Part shown: in pieces, positions 50,561-61,433 of the stretch
Position numbering within the stretch: the first letter of the stretch is position 1
Layout of the letters: the number at the start of each line of letters is the position of its first letter
Assembly: GCA_965112735.1 (NCBI GenBank)
Contig: OZ218963.1
Span: forward strand, 1,488,001 to 1,552,000
DNA length: 64,000 nt
Reading direction: 5' to 3'
Origin: Phaeosaccion multiseriatum
Lineage: Eukaryota > Ochrophyta, other classes
The notes under the pieces: model-generated
Database searches by the model: none
Seen by the model: the letters and a program-made list of their open reading frames with translations, nothing else
Told to the model about the DNA's origin: nothing
Position numbers and translations under genes: made by a program

Positions 50561-52313
50561 AGCACGCAGTGGCAACGTCAATGTCATTCAGCAAGTGCAG
50601 CCCATGGCCGTGTATGACTCAATGGCGGAGGACTTTGGTTTCCCACAACTTGAGGAGATTCAGCAGGCTCAGCAGGCCGCTATTGCCCCAACTTCTTTCA
50701 CTCAGATGGAGGCTACCCTGCAAAAGTCTGGCATTCATCTGGAGGCGGATACTGACGGTCTTCTTCGTGCCCCAGCTTCAGATGGTACACGTCGTGTTTG
50801 GCTTCCAACCGAGTCACTCCAGGCCCGAGCTATAGTAGTGGCACATCAAGGCAGCTGTGGTCATCGCGGCAGTACTTCTACGCTTACTGCCCTCTCTCAG
50901 CGATTCGTTTGGCCCTCTATGAAGGCAGATGTGGAGAGGCTATGCAACTTATGCCTCCACTGTCTATCCAATGGTTCTGGAGAGAGAGTGCCACGACCTT
51001 TGCTGGGTCAGATCCACGCAGACAGGCCTAACCAGCTGATCTACATGGACTGGGTTGATGTAGGGCCCGGACAGCAGCACGTCCTCTCAGCTGAAGGCAC
51101 GCTCACTGTTGACGTCAATTACGTGTTGGTGGTGACTGACGACTTTTCGCTTGAGGCCCAATACAGTGCAGCACCTGAGCCCACAGCAGAGGCAACAGCC
51201 AAAGCGCTCATGCAGTGGTTCAGTGTGTTTGGGGTGGTGCCCCGCTGGGCAAGCGATAGAGGTTCTCATTTCCTCAACCGAGTCATGGAGCTTCTACGAG
51301 GTTGGTTGCGGTGCGACCACCACTTTGTCGTGGCTCACAACCCTTACTCTCGTGGACTAGGGGAGAAAGGTGTGAGGGATTTTCTGAGTATTGTGCGGCC
51401 TGTTCTCAGCGAGTTTCGACTGCCTACCACGGAGTGGCCTCAGCTATTGCCGGTGGTAGAGGCGGCGCACAATTCTACTCCGAGCCCTTCACGCGACGGT
51501 CTCTCTCCTATTGAGTTGCACACGAACAACAAGCCTGTGCACCCTCTGGACGCGATTTTGGTGAACGACGCTGATCTTATCAAGGAGATGCGAGTATGCA
51601 AGCTACCGGAGGGCATGTTTAAGGCGATTAGAGAGGAGTCTCATCGCCAGCAGCAGGCAGTCCATCAGCGCATTTACGACCATCTGCAGGCAGTGCGTGA
51701 GAAGAAGCGTGTCTTCCACAACGATGCGCTGCGAGGGCGTAAAGGTGCGCAACACCGGAAGGAGACGGACTTGACGCGCAAGCTTGGTCACACTGGCGTC
51801 TTCGTTCCTGGTATCTTTGTCAATATGGCCAATGTTTCGGCCCATAGCAAGCTGCGTGGAGTGTGGAGTGGGCCCTACAGAGTGATCTGTGAGGTGAGCC
51901 CCATGGTATATGAAGTGGAGGAGCTGATTGGCAAGAAGAGGCGCTTCACTGCTCATGCTTCACGGCTACGCTACTATTGTGATGCGAGTGTTGGTGTCAG
52001 CACTGACGCACTCGCCCAGATCCAGTACGACACTCCCTTGTGGACTGTGGAGAGACTTGTCGACCTCGTCGAGGATGAGGGTGGCGACTTTCTCGTCCAA
52101 GTTCAGTGGGTTGGCTTTGAGCCGGAGGAGAACAGCATGGAGCCCATCCGTACGCTTGCGGCTGATGTGCCTGTCCTTTTGGAGACCTTTCTTAAGAACT
52201 TCCCAGACCAGGAGCTTGTCAGTCGAGCTCGGGAGTTTCTGTCTCGAGGCTCAGGACCGCCGACGAAGAAGGTACGCAAGAGAGCTGCGCGTTCACGGCA
52301 TTGCTGTACGTAA
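50561..52313 (+). pseudogene. Integrase and chromodomain of element E
   Basis: A long open frame to TAA. H/C zinc motif (HQGSCGHRG ... CNLCLHC), integrase VVTDDFS, SDRGSHF and GLGEKGVR with E retained, then a DNA-binding tail and chromodomain (VQVQWVGFEPEENSMEPI). The first ~60 codons are out-of-frame sequence from the deleted RT/RNase H border. The integrase looks intact but is not linked to a working RT. Confidence 0.88.
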
Positions 52314-52359
52314 AGCTTAGTCTTGAGGGTAGTCCCTCCCGAGCTCGCCTTGGGGGCAG

Positions 52360-52596
52360 TGTGCTGTCTGGGTCTAGGTCGACATCGATACTTGCCCGGG
52401 GTTAAAATAGGGCTATGTCAGTATTGGTGACCTCTTTTCTGGAATGTCCTTTGGACTTCCACTTTCCTTTCTTTTATTCAACAAGGTACCTCGCTCGACG
52501 AGCAGGCTACAAGATTATAATAGGAGGCTTCACACATTGGCACAGAGCCTGTGGAGTATTATCTAAACCCCTTGTAGAGCTTGTGGGCACAGCATA
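52360..52596 (+). repeat. 3' LTR of element E
   Basis: 237 bp, preceded by CTTGGGGGCAG, ends CAGCATA (TA instead of CA, as in the 5' copy). Confidence 0.88.
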
Positions 52597-52650
52597 GAGG
52601 AGCAAGAGCTGGATTGGCAAGTCAATCGCCCCCTTCGCTCTCCTCTGCTC

Positions 52651-52903
52651 GGCTCCAGGCGAGGTTTCTCGGGCTTTAGGCTTCTGGGCCGTAGCCCCCT
52701 CCAGGCTTCGGGCTTCTGGCCGCAGGCCAGTGGTCAGGCTTCAGGCTTCGCAGGCTGGGAGAAAAATGGGGGACTTGGCAGGCTTTTCGCTACTTTCTGA
52801 AGGCTTCTGGCCGCAGGCCAGCCGCAGGCTTCTTACTTTCGGCCGCAGGCCGCCGCAGGCTTCTGCTTGATCGGGGGCTCGAGAAACCTCGCCTGGAGCC
52901 GAC
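52651..52903. repeat. Inverted-repeat element (MITE-like)
   Basis: GGCTCCAGGCGAGGTTTCTCG at 52651 and its reverse complement at about 52882-52902 bound 250 bp rich in GGCTTCTGGCCGCAGGCC words (52696, 52804, 52839). It seems to interrupt the host exon continuing from 52597. No clear target duplication. Confidence 0.7.
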
Positions 52904-53079
52904 TCTGCCGACCAGCAGAGCGCGGCCCAGTTTAGCCGGCATGGCCGTGAATGAGGACTGAAATGGACCCAATACATGGTCGCACTGGCTATTCAGCGAG
53001 TCGTGGAGCAGGAGCAGCTCGTCAAAGGCGCCTTGATCTTCGAATACGAGTCTTCACTTCCTCTTCCCGGTGAGGCTGG
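52904..53079 (+). other. Possible host coding remnant
   Basis: A short frame from ATG 52976 (MVALAIQRVVEQEQLVKGALIFEYESSLP) has normal composition but is cut at 53080 by a solo LTR. Possibly part of the gene interrupted by B and E. Not recognised. Confidence 0.25.
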
Positions 53080-53383
53080 TGTAAAAGCGCTGAAGTCGCT
53101 TAGACAAGTGGTAACACTCGATATATTATACGGGATGGAACCCGTTTGCAAGCCCTGCTGCTAGGCTCTCTCTCTCTCCTTACCAAGATCACCTTTTCTG
53201 ACGTCCCCTTGTTACGATATAAGGCATCCCAATATGCCTTCAGTATTATCCAAACGTTCGGATAATACTGAAGGCATATTGAGATGCCTTATATCGTAAC
53301 ACCCCTTGCCACTCAGAATCTACGTAATATAGGACACGCCGACCATTGACTTATGGTCCGTCTCACTCTGAGGCCTTCCAACA
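53080..53383 (-). repeat. Solo LTR of element C family with MITE inside
   Basis: Reverse copy of the C LTR (TGTAAAAGCGC ... TTCCAACA on the plus strand). Subtracting the MITE at 53210-53301 and its TSD leaves 207 bp, against 200 bp in C. Flanks CTGG and TCCG do not match, so it may be a remnant of a rearranged element. Confidence 0.85.
53210..53301. mobile_element. Family-3 palindromic MITE
   Basis: 92 bp, same as 13827-13918 apart from a few bases (AACGTTCGG core, GAGATGCC). TSD CCCCT (53205-53209, 53302-53306). Confidence 0.95.
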
Positions 53384-53819
53384 TCCGTAGCGCTCCAGCG
53401 GGCCCGACACGAACGATCGGTTCGACACAGGATCCTGGCTGGTATCAACTTTGTTCCAATGGGGAGAACTGATGAGTCAGAGGGACACGACCTCGAGGGC
53501 TAAGTTCCCCGGGGCGGTGAGACATTACTTTTAGACAACCATAGATGGCACTTAAGGTTGTAATATATATCTATTGATGACCGGTTTTGGTGGGGCGAGA
53601 TGCCCCACTCGGTGAAAGTGGGTATTTTTAGTACCCAATTTTTTTAAAAGTGGGTATTTTTAGTACAGTACCCAATATGGACCAGTAGCGCCCCTTCCCC
53701 CCCCCCTCCTTTTTTTGTGTGTGTATCTCTCCCCTCCTCCTCCAAAATATACTACGCTATGATATGACGATTTAATGGTATTACCACGATAACAATGGTA
53801 TTCATATTTACAGACACAC
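53384..53819. other. Intergenic, 3' flank of Crypton
   Basis: No gene. AGTGGGTATTTTTAGTAC occurs twice (about 53607 and 53648). GGTGGGGCGAGATGCCCCAC (about 53590) forms a small hairpin and resembles GTGGGGCAGGTGCCCCAC at 57123-57141 on the other side of the Crypton, so these may mark its ends. Confidence 0.4.
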
Positions 53820-56800
53820 TTAGTGTCCGTCCTCAATCATGCATGGCTTACAGTAGTAGTCAAAATCGCCTTCCACAAAACCCTTGCTGTCGCAAAACTC
53901 GACGGTGCACATGTGGTGCACGAGGTTTCCACACGCTCTTTCGGATGGGCAGAGGAACAGCTTGACTTGCGAGGGCTTAGTACAGCCATACGAGCATGTG
54001 AAGGCCATGTCTCCCTCTCTCAAGCCGCCCAACGACGGCGCTGCTGACGCGGCAGCAGCGGCAGTAGCGGCCGCAGCGGCCGCATCAGAGGCAGCAGCAG
54101 AAGCAGCATCAGAAGCAGTACCAGTACCAGTACGCTGTTTTTTTTGGGCCCCCCTTCCCCTACCCCTTCCTCCTCGTCCTCCTCCGGCTCCGCCTCCTCC
54201 TGTTGCAGCAGCAGCAGCAGCAGCATTGCTGCTGCCACCTCCCTCCTCGTCGTCCTCTGCACCGCTATCACCTCCATCCCCCTCCTTCGACTCGTCTGCA
54301 CCAGTGCCACTTTCCTTCGCCCTCGCCCGCTTCGCCCGTTTTTTCGCGTCCGCCTGCTGCGCGCTCCATAAATTATACACGGTGGTCCACACCAGCTGAT
54401 TGAAGCGGCGCTTGTGAGAATCAGAACGAGACTTGATGTCAAAGGCGTCTTTGACTGCGTCAAACATGCTTCGCGCTTCTTCAAGCGTCGGCTTGTCCTT
54501 CCAGAGCCCCTTTTCTTTCGCCGCGGATTCAATCGCACCCATCAAACAGCAAAATTTTGACATCCTTCGCTTCTCCGCCCTCCCCTGCACGTCTGCTGTC
54601 GTGAATTCTCGAAGGCGAGGAGTGCCTGTCATCCAAGCATCCCAAGCAGCGCGCACAGTGAAGCTAGGGACCTCAAAGTGCTCGGGAAGGGTATGCCACC
54701 GGCCGTTGTAGAGATACAGAGGTGGCTGATCTGCACCTGCACAAGAAGAAGAAGAGGGCGGGGCGCTGCTCGAACCCTCACCAAGGCCCAGAGTGCCTGC
54801 CTGGTGAGCCGCGAGAAGGTCGCTGAGCCCACTCTTAGAAAAGGCTGCGTCGAGGGTCGTCTGCAGGGCCCTGCTCACACCCAGACTGGTGACAGTGCCA
54901 GAGGCCTGTGCATTCTCCTCCAGAACGTCACGGATCAGCGTCTCCAAGTCGACCTTGATCGTCTGGCCCAACACCTCAAGCTTGCCGCCTAGAGAGGCCA
55001 CGCTGTCCGCCACGACTTGGAATTGCCTCAGCTGCACGACGTGGGGAGGAATCCCGGTTGCAGAAATCTCGTCCGTCTCGTCCGGATACTTCAGCACGAC
55101 ATGCTCTGAAAGGTCCGCCAGCAACCTTTGATCTCGGAAGAGCTGTGTCGTGAAAAGAGGGTGATTCTCCTGAAGAGTGTTGCGCAGAAAGCCGGCGTGG
55201 TACACCACACTGGCAAGACAGAATTCAGCCACCTTCCTCAATCTCAGCGGCACGTCCCTGAAGCAGCTCACAATGGCTCCCGCGAGCACGTCTTCAATGC
55301 CCTCCTTCGCTGTGCCGTCCACCTTGAGGCGCTGAAAAAAGGGAGGAAGCAATGCAAACTCCTTCGCTGAGATGTTCGCGCCGGAGGCAGCCCGGCCCAC
55401 ATACTGATCTGCTGCATTGATGGGGTTGAAGTAGATGCCCTGCACGCCGGGAAGAGACCATCCCATTCGAAGTTGCACAGCAATTGGGTTGGGAGCAGCG
55501 GATGAGCCGCTTGTGACATGCGAGGCAGCGCCCTTGCGCCCAGAATGAGTGCCGAGGTCCTCTGGAGTCAGCCCCATGCCTTCCAAAATGGACGAGTTCG
55601 CCGCCGCCGTACGTCTGAGGAAGCCGCAATACCTATCGTACTGATTGTTGCCAGCGAACAGCGCGTTCTTCTCAAAACCAAAGCTCAGGAGGTAAACACC
55701 AAGCGCGAGGACGGGGCAGATCTCCGGCATGATTGGATTCGCGTAGACGTGGCGAGGATGTCGGGCCTTCTCTCCCAGCTGGTCGCCCTTTTGCTTCCCA
55801 AAATAGACGCAGAGCGCGTCCCCCTTCCACTCGAGATGATCGAGACAAATCTCCACACAGTTGGTGGCGCGGCACATCAGATTCCAGGAGAGAACGAGGA
55901 AGGGGTGGCCAAAGGCGCCCTGTCTGTGCCCGTTCTCACAGACTGCCGAGCTCAGCATTGCTGCGATGTACACAAGCGAAGGAAACAGTGGCAACCAAAG
56001 ACGGCGTCAGGGCTAGGAAGTGAGTGGGGGGCATTCAATGCATCAGCCACTTGTCTCCACCCACTCCACTAGTTTCCACTGTCCACTGACTCCACACAGC
56101 TGGGAATTTACCTTTGGCAAGAGCGCGGTAGAGAGCGAACGGCATGGGAGCCTTCCCTTCTCTGACTTCGACATTTCCCTCCTGCTTCTCTCCTGCGATC
56201 GTCCTCTTCAGCCCCTTGGTGAGCGTCGCAAGGTCGCTTTGCAATTTGCGGTGCTGTTCCTCCTGATGGTAGTCTCTGTACAGATTGAAGAGTGCAGAGC
56301 GTTTCGACTGTGCACCGGCCTTGGATAAGCCCTTCGGCCCCTTCTTGACTTCAAGCAGCCACCCGAAGAACGCGTCGGCTGTCAGCAGATGGAACAGCAA
56401 AGGGTGCGGCGCCCGAGGTGCTTGGATCAAGTGTGCCTTCACCCGCTTCGTCCACTGCGCCTCAGCCTTCCTCTTGGCCTTTGCTTGGGCTTTCGCTGCT
56501 CTCGACACCTCAGCCGGCGTCTGCTGTGCCGCTGCAGTGGCACCACCCGCTCCGCCAGGTGCGGCGGCTGCTGCGGCTGCTGCTGCTCTCCTCTGTGCTT
56601 CCTCCTCTTCCCCATCTTCCCCGTCTTCCTCCTCTTCCCCTTCCGGTGGAGCAAATGCTGTCCTGAAGTCAGGGTCCAGAAGCTCCGGGTGCTTGCGGAA
56701 GAGGTATCGGATCAGCATGGTGGAGGCGCATGCATATCCACTTCTCGAGCGTGGGGCGATGGTGTTGTTTCGGAGGTTCTGAATCTGCTGCTGCTCTGCA

Positions 56801-56868
56801 GTAAGCGGTGCTTCTTCCCCCTCTGCTGCTGGTGCTTCCGGAACCGTAGCAACAGCGACGTCAGCCAT
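53820..56868 (-). CDS. Crypton tyrosine recombinase (two exons)
   Basis: Exon 1 56868-56112, intron 56111-55961 (GTAAATTC ... ATCGCAG, 151 nt), exon 2 55960-53820, giving 965 residues. N-terminal core-binding region (LRNNTIAPRSRSGYACASTMLIRYLF; KRSALFNLYRDYHQ), an Ala/Glu linker, then the catalytic domain: R283 (NLMCRATN), Lys in FGKQKGD, H391-SG-R394 (GTHSGRKGAASH), RMGW, and likely nucleophile Y439 (DQYVGR). A middle domain (YLYNGRWHTLPEHFEVP) resembles the GCR1_C DNA-binding region of Cryptons. The C-terminus holds a basic tract and a Cys/His zinc cluster (CSYGC ... CGNLVHHMC ... CKPC). It cuts and rejoins DNA to move the element. All active residues appear present. Confidence 0.9.
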
Positions 56869-57255
56869 GGTATGCTCTGTTCTCCTGCAAATTCACGTGG
56901 GAGATGCCCCTCCCACCACTGGCATCAGCTGTTACAGCCGGGTATCGTCCGCGCAGCCGCTGCTCCTCTTACATAGCTGCCCTGTGCAAATATGCTGATG
57001 CTGTGAATGAATAAAAATCCATGTGGGGAGGGGGGGGAGAATGCCCCACAACCAAAAAATATTGGATAAAAAACTTGAAAAACGAGCATTTGTGGCCCAT
57101 AAAATATCCAAAACCATAATTTCGTGGGGCAGGTGCCCCACATCACGGTACTATTAGACATACGGACTACAGAGAACTTAATACATCCCCAATGCCTATC
57201 CCGTAACCTTCCAACATCCCCAATGCCTATCCCGTCTCTGCGACCACCACCACCG
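56869..57255. other. 5' region of Crypton and intergenic DNA
   Basis: Contains the Crypton promoter region. CATCCCCAATGCCTATCCCGT is repeated in tandem at 57185 and 57215. GTGGGGCAGGTGCCCCAC (57123-57141) is a hairpin. No other gene supported. Confidence 0.4.
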
Positions 57256-57370
57256 TGTGGTGGAGGTGGGACAGGCTCAATTACGTATTATTAGGTAGGC
57301 AGAGTAGTAAGTCAATGATGTGGGACGCGGCCTTTTTTTAAAAACTTGGCCCCTCCGCACTCCTGAACCC
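57256..57370 (+). repeat. 5' LTR of element G
   Basis: Matches 61310-61427 except for a T-run/short indel region (GGCCTTTTTTTAAAAAC versus GGCCTTTTTGAGGGC). Confidence 0.78.
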
Positions 57371-57649
57371 GTATAGACCAAGTGGATAGCTCTCCTTTCT
57401 TCCAATCTTTTGGTGGGATAGTCCTTGCTAGTAATATACAATATACTTGGTGCCAACATTGTTCTCTTCTCTCCCCTATTGGGACCCCGAACGCAGCGCT
57501 CAGCTTGGGGGTGCCTTCCTACTCTTAGGCAGAGGGAGGTAGCGGCCCCACACGTGGCAACGACGGAGAGACTTGAACTCTCTCTTCTGAAGCACAATCC
57601 CTGTCGCTGGGTGTTCTTTGTCGCGTTCCGCGTCAAGGGGGGAGGGAGT

Positions 57650-59029
57650 ATGGACGCCTCAGCTCCGTCCGGAGATGACGACGAGGAGGATGAAAAGTAT
57701 GGATGGATGGTGGGAGAGGATGAGGAAACGCGCATCAGGCGTCTGATGATGCGGAACCGTTATCCTTTTATCTCCTACGCCCAAGGCGGATTCTGGTATT
57801 CGGAAGAGGACGAACAGACGAGGCGCCAAGAGGACGAACAGACGATGCGCCGGCTCAAGATGTTTTATCGGGAGGAGAAGGCGTGCTGGCTTCAGGTTTG
57901 GGAATGGAGCCGGATACTTGACTGGAGCAGCGTGACAGTGAATGGGTGGACGTACACTCTTTCAGACTTCAGGTATCGGAGTGAGCAGCATGAGAAGGAG
58001 CTGCGCCGACGGAAATCCGAAGAAGAGGCTCGGACGAAGGACGAGGCCGAGCAGGAACGACAGCGAAGGAAACAATGGGAACGAGAGATGGCTTCAGACA
58101 TCACCTACTACGTCCAGGGCTATACCTATTGGCAATACAGCACAGAAGCGGATCAGCGGCGCAGACGGGAAGGAAGAAAGCCGTTTGGGATTGAGCTTTG
58201 TGAGGAGCTTGAGCGCAGAGGATATGATAGCAGCAGTGATGTGACAGTGAACGGATGGTGCCAGTCATTCGCATGCTTTAGGGGCTATGCGGAGCAGGAA
58301 AAGGAGAGGTTGCGTCAGCAGACACCAGAGGAGGAAGAAGCAAAATTGCGTCAGTCGTGGCCAGAGCAGTCTGATGGGCCGCGGGCTGCCATGCATTGGC
58401 AGCAGCAGCAGTCAGAGTATCAACCGCCGCTACAACAACCATACTCTCCTCAAGGTCCTCAGTGGCAACCTCGGGCCGCTCAGCATTGGCAACAACACAA
58501 ACGGACACTCGACACGGGCCCAACCCAGCAGCAGATGGAAGAGACGACGATGCTTCAGCAGCCCAGTGAGCGAAGAGGGTCTTCCCATCACGGACACTGC
58601 AGCGACAGTGGCAGCTCATCATCCAGCAGAGCCGTCCGTGACAGTCACGCTTGTAGAGGACGGCAGTCGAGGGATGAGCAGCACTCTCTGCCTCAGCTTC
58701 AGCATACAGAGAGCTCTCAATCGCGACAGCAAGAAAGGAAGGAGCAAGAACAGAAGCGTCGTAGACTGCTGGAAATGGTGCTGCAGATGAAGGAAAACGC
58801 TATGAAGCGCCTTGACTCCATGGAGAGTTCCATGAAGAGGATACTGCAAACAACAGCCAGACACCAGCAACTTTCTCCCCACCGGCAGTCCTCTCCTCTT
58901 TCTCAGCGTATGGAGCGGACTCCGTCACCGTCAAGAGGACGCACCCAACGGTGGCGATCTCCACAGCCTTTGCAGCTTCAGCCACAGCAGCAGCAGCATC
59001 AGCAGCTGCAGGAGGAGAAGGAGAAGGTG
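57650..59029 (+). CDS. Element G protein, N-terminal part
   Basis: ATG at 57650 (MDASAPSGDDDEEDEKYGW); the frame is open from 57425. Two related blocks (SSVTVNGWTYTLSDFRYR and SSDVTVNGWCQSFACFRGY) suggest an internal domain duplication of about 100 residues separated by Arg/Glu helices. Then Gln/Ser-rich and coiled-coil sequence. Cut by a family-3 foldback element at 59030. The frame resumes at 59363 after subtracting 338 bases. No known domain recognised; a Gag-like role is inferred from position only. Confidence 0.6.
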
Positions 59030-59362
59030 TGTTACGTTTGGATAATACTGAAGGCATATTGGGATGCCTTATATCGTAACAAAAGAGGGGTTCGAGTCCT
59101 ACTTGAGGAAAGAGAAAAAAAATGATATTTCCCGAGGGGGGTTACCAGAGGGTCGTACCCTAGGGAAAAAGCACGGAAAACTGGTGGGGATGAGGGACAG
59201 TATTTAGGGTCGAACGTTTCGGTAGCACCAACCCCCCGGTGTGAAGGTAGGGCTCACCGAACCCACCTTTTGTTACGATATAAGGCATCCCAATATGCCT
59301 TCAGTATTATCCAAACGTTTGGATAATACTGAAGGCATATTGGGATGCCTTATATCGTAACA
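59030..59362 (+). mobile_element. Family-3 foldback element inserted in G
   Basis: 333 bp with TSD AGGTG (59025-59029, 59363-59367). Left end: the family-3 hairpin with most of one arm deleted (59030-59081). Right end: the full 92-bp palindrome (59271-59362). Internal module of about 190 bp begins with GGTTCGAGTCC (59089-59099), a B-box-like motif. Shows that the 92-bp palindromes are the ends of a larger element. Confidence 0.92.
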
Positions 59363-60303
59363 AGGTGAGACAGCAGCAACAGCGCTCACAGCGCCCACAA
59401 CAACAGCCGACCAGTGGCGGGCCACAGCAGTGCCCGCAGCCCTGTCAGAAGCAGCTGCTGCAGCGGAAACAACAGCACTCTCGGCCATTGTCGACTCGTC
59501 CGTCGCGACAAGAGCAAGCACCGCAGCAGCAGAGACTGGAGCAAGACCAGAGGCGTGGGGGGCAGATCGAGGTGCTGGTGAAGCGGGAGCAACTGCAATT
59601 GGAGGAAGAGAGAGTGAAGGAAGAGCAGCTGCAGCTGGGGGGAAAACTGGAGGAATCTGAGCAGCTGCAACTGGAGAAAGAGATGGTGAAGCAGCAGCTG
59701 CAGTTGGAGGATGAGAAGGTGAAACAACAGTTGCAGCTTGAGGAGCTGAGGTCTCAGCAGCTGTTGCATGAGAAAGAGGAGAAGGTCAAACAGCAGTTGC
59801 AGCTGGAGGAAGAGGAGAAGGCGCAGCGGCTCAGTAGGGAGCCAGAGAAGACACTCGCCCAACAGTGACTGCACGAGAATGAGCAGCAAGAGACGAAGAG
59901 TAGATTGCTGGAAGATGTGAAGTGTAAAAGTGAGTGGCAACTGCATCAGACAGACATGCAGGAGAAAGAAAGGCAGCTGTATGAGGAGGTGGAGGAGCGT
60001 GTTAGACAATTGCAAGAGGTGAAGCTTGAGGAGGGGCAACAGCTGCGGTTGGGGAAGGAGGAGTCAACACTGCAGTTGTCTCCGCAGGTGGTGCAGCAGA
60101 AACGCCTTCAGCGAGAGACGGAGTTGCAGGCCTCTCTGCAGCAGGATGTGGAGGAAGAGGAGGGCAAGGAAAGCTCCGATGAGTGGGAGGAGCTTCACTT
60201 GTCTTTGGGCTTGCCGATGGTGGACGCGAACGGGCCTCAGCGCTTGGGTCAGCTGTACCCTGGGCGGCTAGCTCCAGTTGGCATTGGTACGCGGGGAGAC
60301 TAG
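59363..60303 (+). CDS. Element G protein, C-terminal part with internal UGA
   Basis: Gln-rich coiled coil with repeats KQQLQLE(D/E)EKV. The frame meets TGA at 59866-59868, followed by CTG, then remains open and coiled-coil in character (LHENEQQETKSRLLEDV...) to TAG at 60301-60303. The matching composition on both sides suggests readthrough or a recent nonsense mutation. UGA-C is a leaky context in many eukaryotes, but no strong hairpin follows here. Confidence 0.55.
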
Positions 60304-60434
60304 CTACCACTCGTCAGTCAATGGAAGCTTCGTACTGACAGCTTCTGCGGCAGTGTTTGTGGATCATGGATGGGCATGCAAGGACGTGGAAGCTCGTGGA
60401 GAGAGATGGCAGCAAACAGCGGTATGAGGAATGA

Positions 60435-60968
60435 ATGACGAGGTGGGTGGCGGAGCAAAGGGAGGGTAGGCAAGGACTTGAGGGACGGCAGGGAGTAGCT
60501 CCTGTGAGGAGACAGCAAGTGGTTCAAAGGGGACGGGTTGGTGCTTCACAGCAGCAGGAGCAGGGAGGGGCAGCTGATAAAGGTGATGGTGTGCCTCTTC
60601 CACACATTGTGTATCGTGGCTCACAGCTGATAAGGGAGAGACAATACCAGCGGGGAGTGGTCGTGTTGGTACGAGGTTCGGTGTGGGGGGATGCTTGGGC
60701 GACGGGGGCTTGGCCTTGTCTGGTGGTGCATGTGCAGCCTGATCGTTCGCTTGAGTTTGTCCCTCTGGATTTTCGTGTAGGGCTCACAGGACGTGAGGCT
60801 CTGCAGCATCTGGAGGGAGTGTTTCGTGGGTACACTCGGCGGAATGGGCGGTTTACAGCAGAGCAGAAATGGTTCACCAATCAGCGACTTATTTCGATTC
60901 GACCGCTTAACTCCGCCGATGTGGTGGGCTGTGACCCCGAGTTTGGAGGAGAGCAGCTGTGGACCTAG
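60435..60968 (+). CDS. Second ORF of element G
   Basis: 177 residues. A Gln/Arg-rich start is followed by a compact region (HIVYRGSQLIRERQYQRG, WGDAWATGAWPCLVVHVQ, LEFVPLDFRVGLTG) ending near the stop at 60966-60968. Not recognised. The balanced composition of the last 120 residues argues that it is real. Confidence 0.45.
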   Translation: MTRWVAEQREGRQGLEGRQGVAPVRRQQVVQRGRVGASQQQEQGGAADKGDGVPLPHIVYRGSQLIRERQYQRGVVVLVRGSVWGDAWATGAWPCLVVHVQPDRSLEFVPLDFRVGLTGREALQHLEGVFRGYTRRNGRFTAEQKWFTNQRLISIRPLNSADVVGCDPEFGGEQLWT

Positions 60969-61309
60969 CTTGCGATTGGAGGGAGACGCGAGAGGCTGGG
61001 ACCTCTCTAGCATGGCGGTGCTTATCTGCAAGCGAGGGTGAGCATCGGTGACTAGTAGGACCTTCTGGTGAGTAGGTATCTACGACTGTAGCTGCGGGTG
61101 TGTGCTAGAGGTGTTGGTTGCTCTCTGGGTATTGGGGTTGCTTGATTTATCTTTCATATAAACGGCCTTGGGTTGGCTGGACATGTTTTCTTTTCACATA
61201 AACGACTGAGTGTGTCGGACTTGTTTGCTTTCATATATTTAGCATGTCAGTGACGTATTGAGCCTTTGACTGGTTGCCTCCACACAGAGTGTCTCGGCAA
61301 GGGGGGATC
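60969..61309 (+). other. 3' untranslated part of element G
   Basis: No gene. Ends in GGCAAGGGGGGATC (polypurine tract). Two near copies of TTTCATATAAACGGC / TTTCACATAAACGAC around 61150-61210. Confidence 0.5.
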
Positions 61310-61427
61310 TGTGGTGGAGGTGGGACAGGCTCAATTACGTATTATTAGGTAGGCAGAGTAGTAAGTCAATGATGTGGGACGCGGCCTTTTTGAGGGCTTG
61401 GTTGGCCCCTCCGCACTCCTGAACCCA
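61310..61427 (+). repeat. 3' LTR of element G
   Basis: 118 bp, starts TGTGGTGGAGG after the polypurine tract, ends CTGAACCCA. Confidence 0.78.
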
Positions 61428-61433
61428 TGGCCT

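Larger units (their letters stand above)
47512..52596 (+). mobile_element. LTR retrotransposon E (decayed, distant relative of A)
   Basis: LTRs 47512-47763 and 52360-52596, TGTGCTGTC ... CACAGCATA, TSD GAGG (47508-47511, 52597-52600). LTRs differ by a 5-bp indel, a poly-C expansion and several substitutions. The protein is clearly of A's family but only distantly similar. The Gag N-terminus and RNase H are missing, and there are several frameshifts and a stop, so it is dead. Confidence 0.92.
57256..61427 (+). mobile_element. Non-autonomous LTR element G
   Basis: Short LTR-like direct repeats 57256-57370 and 61310-61427 (about 116 bp, TGTGGTGGAGG ... CTGAACCC[A]). The right one is preceded by AAGGGGGGATC, a classic polypurine tract. 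The inside codes for a Gln-rich protein without protease, RT or integrase. No target duplication is visible; a foldback element abuts the right end. Confidence 0.72.

Noticed and set aside
53080-53383. Solo LTR with target duplication
   Set aside because: The LTR identity is good, but CTGG and TCCG do not match, so simple insertion plus recombination is not supported.
59866-59868. UGA as a universally reassigned sense codon in this genome
   Set aside because: UGA ends the sulfotransferase-like gene and the F Pol frame in this window, so a general reassignment does not fit.
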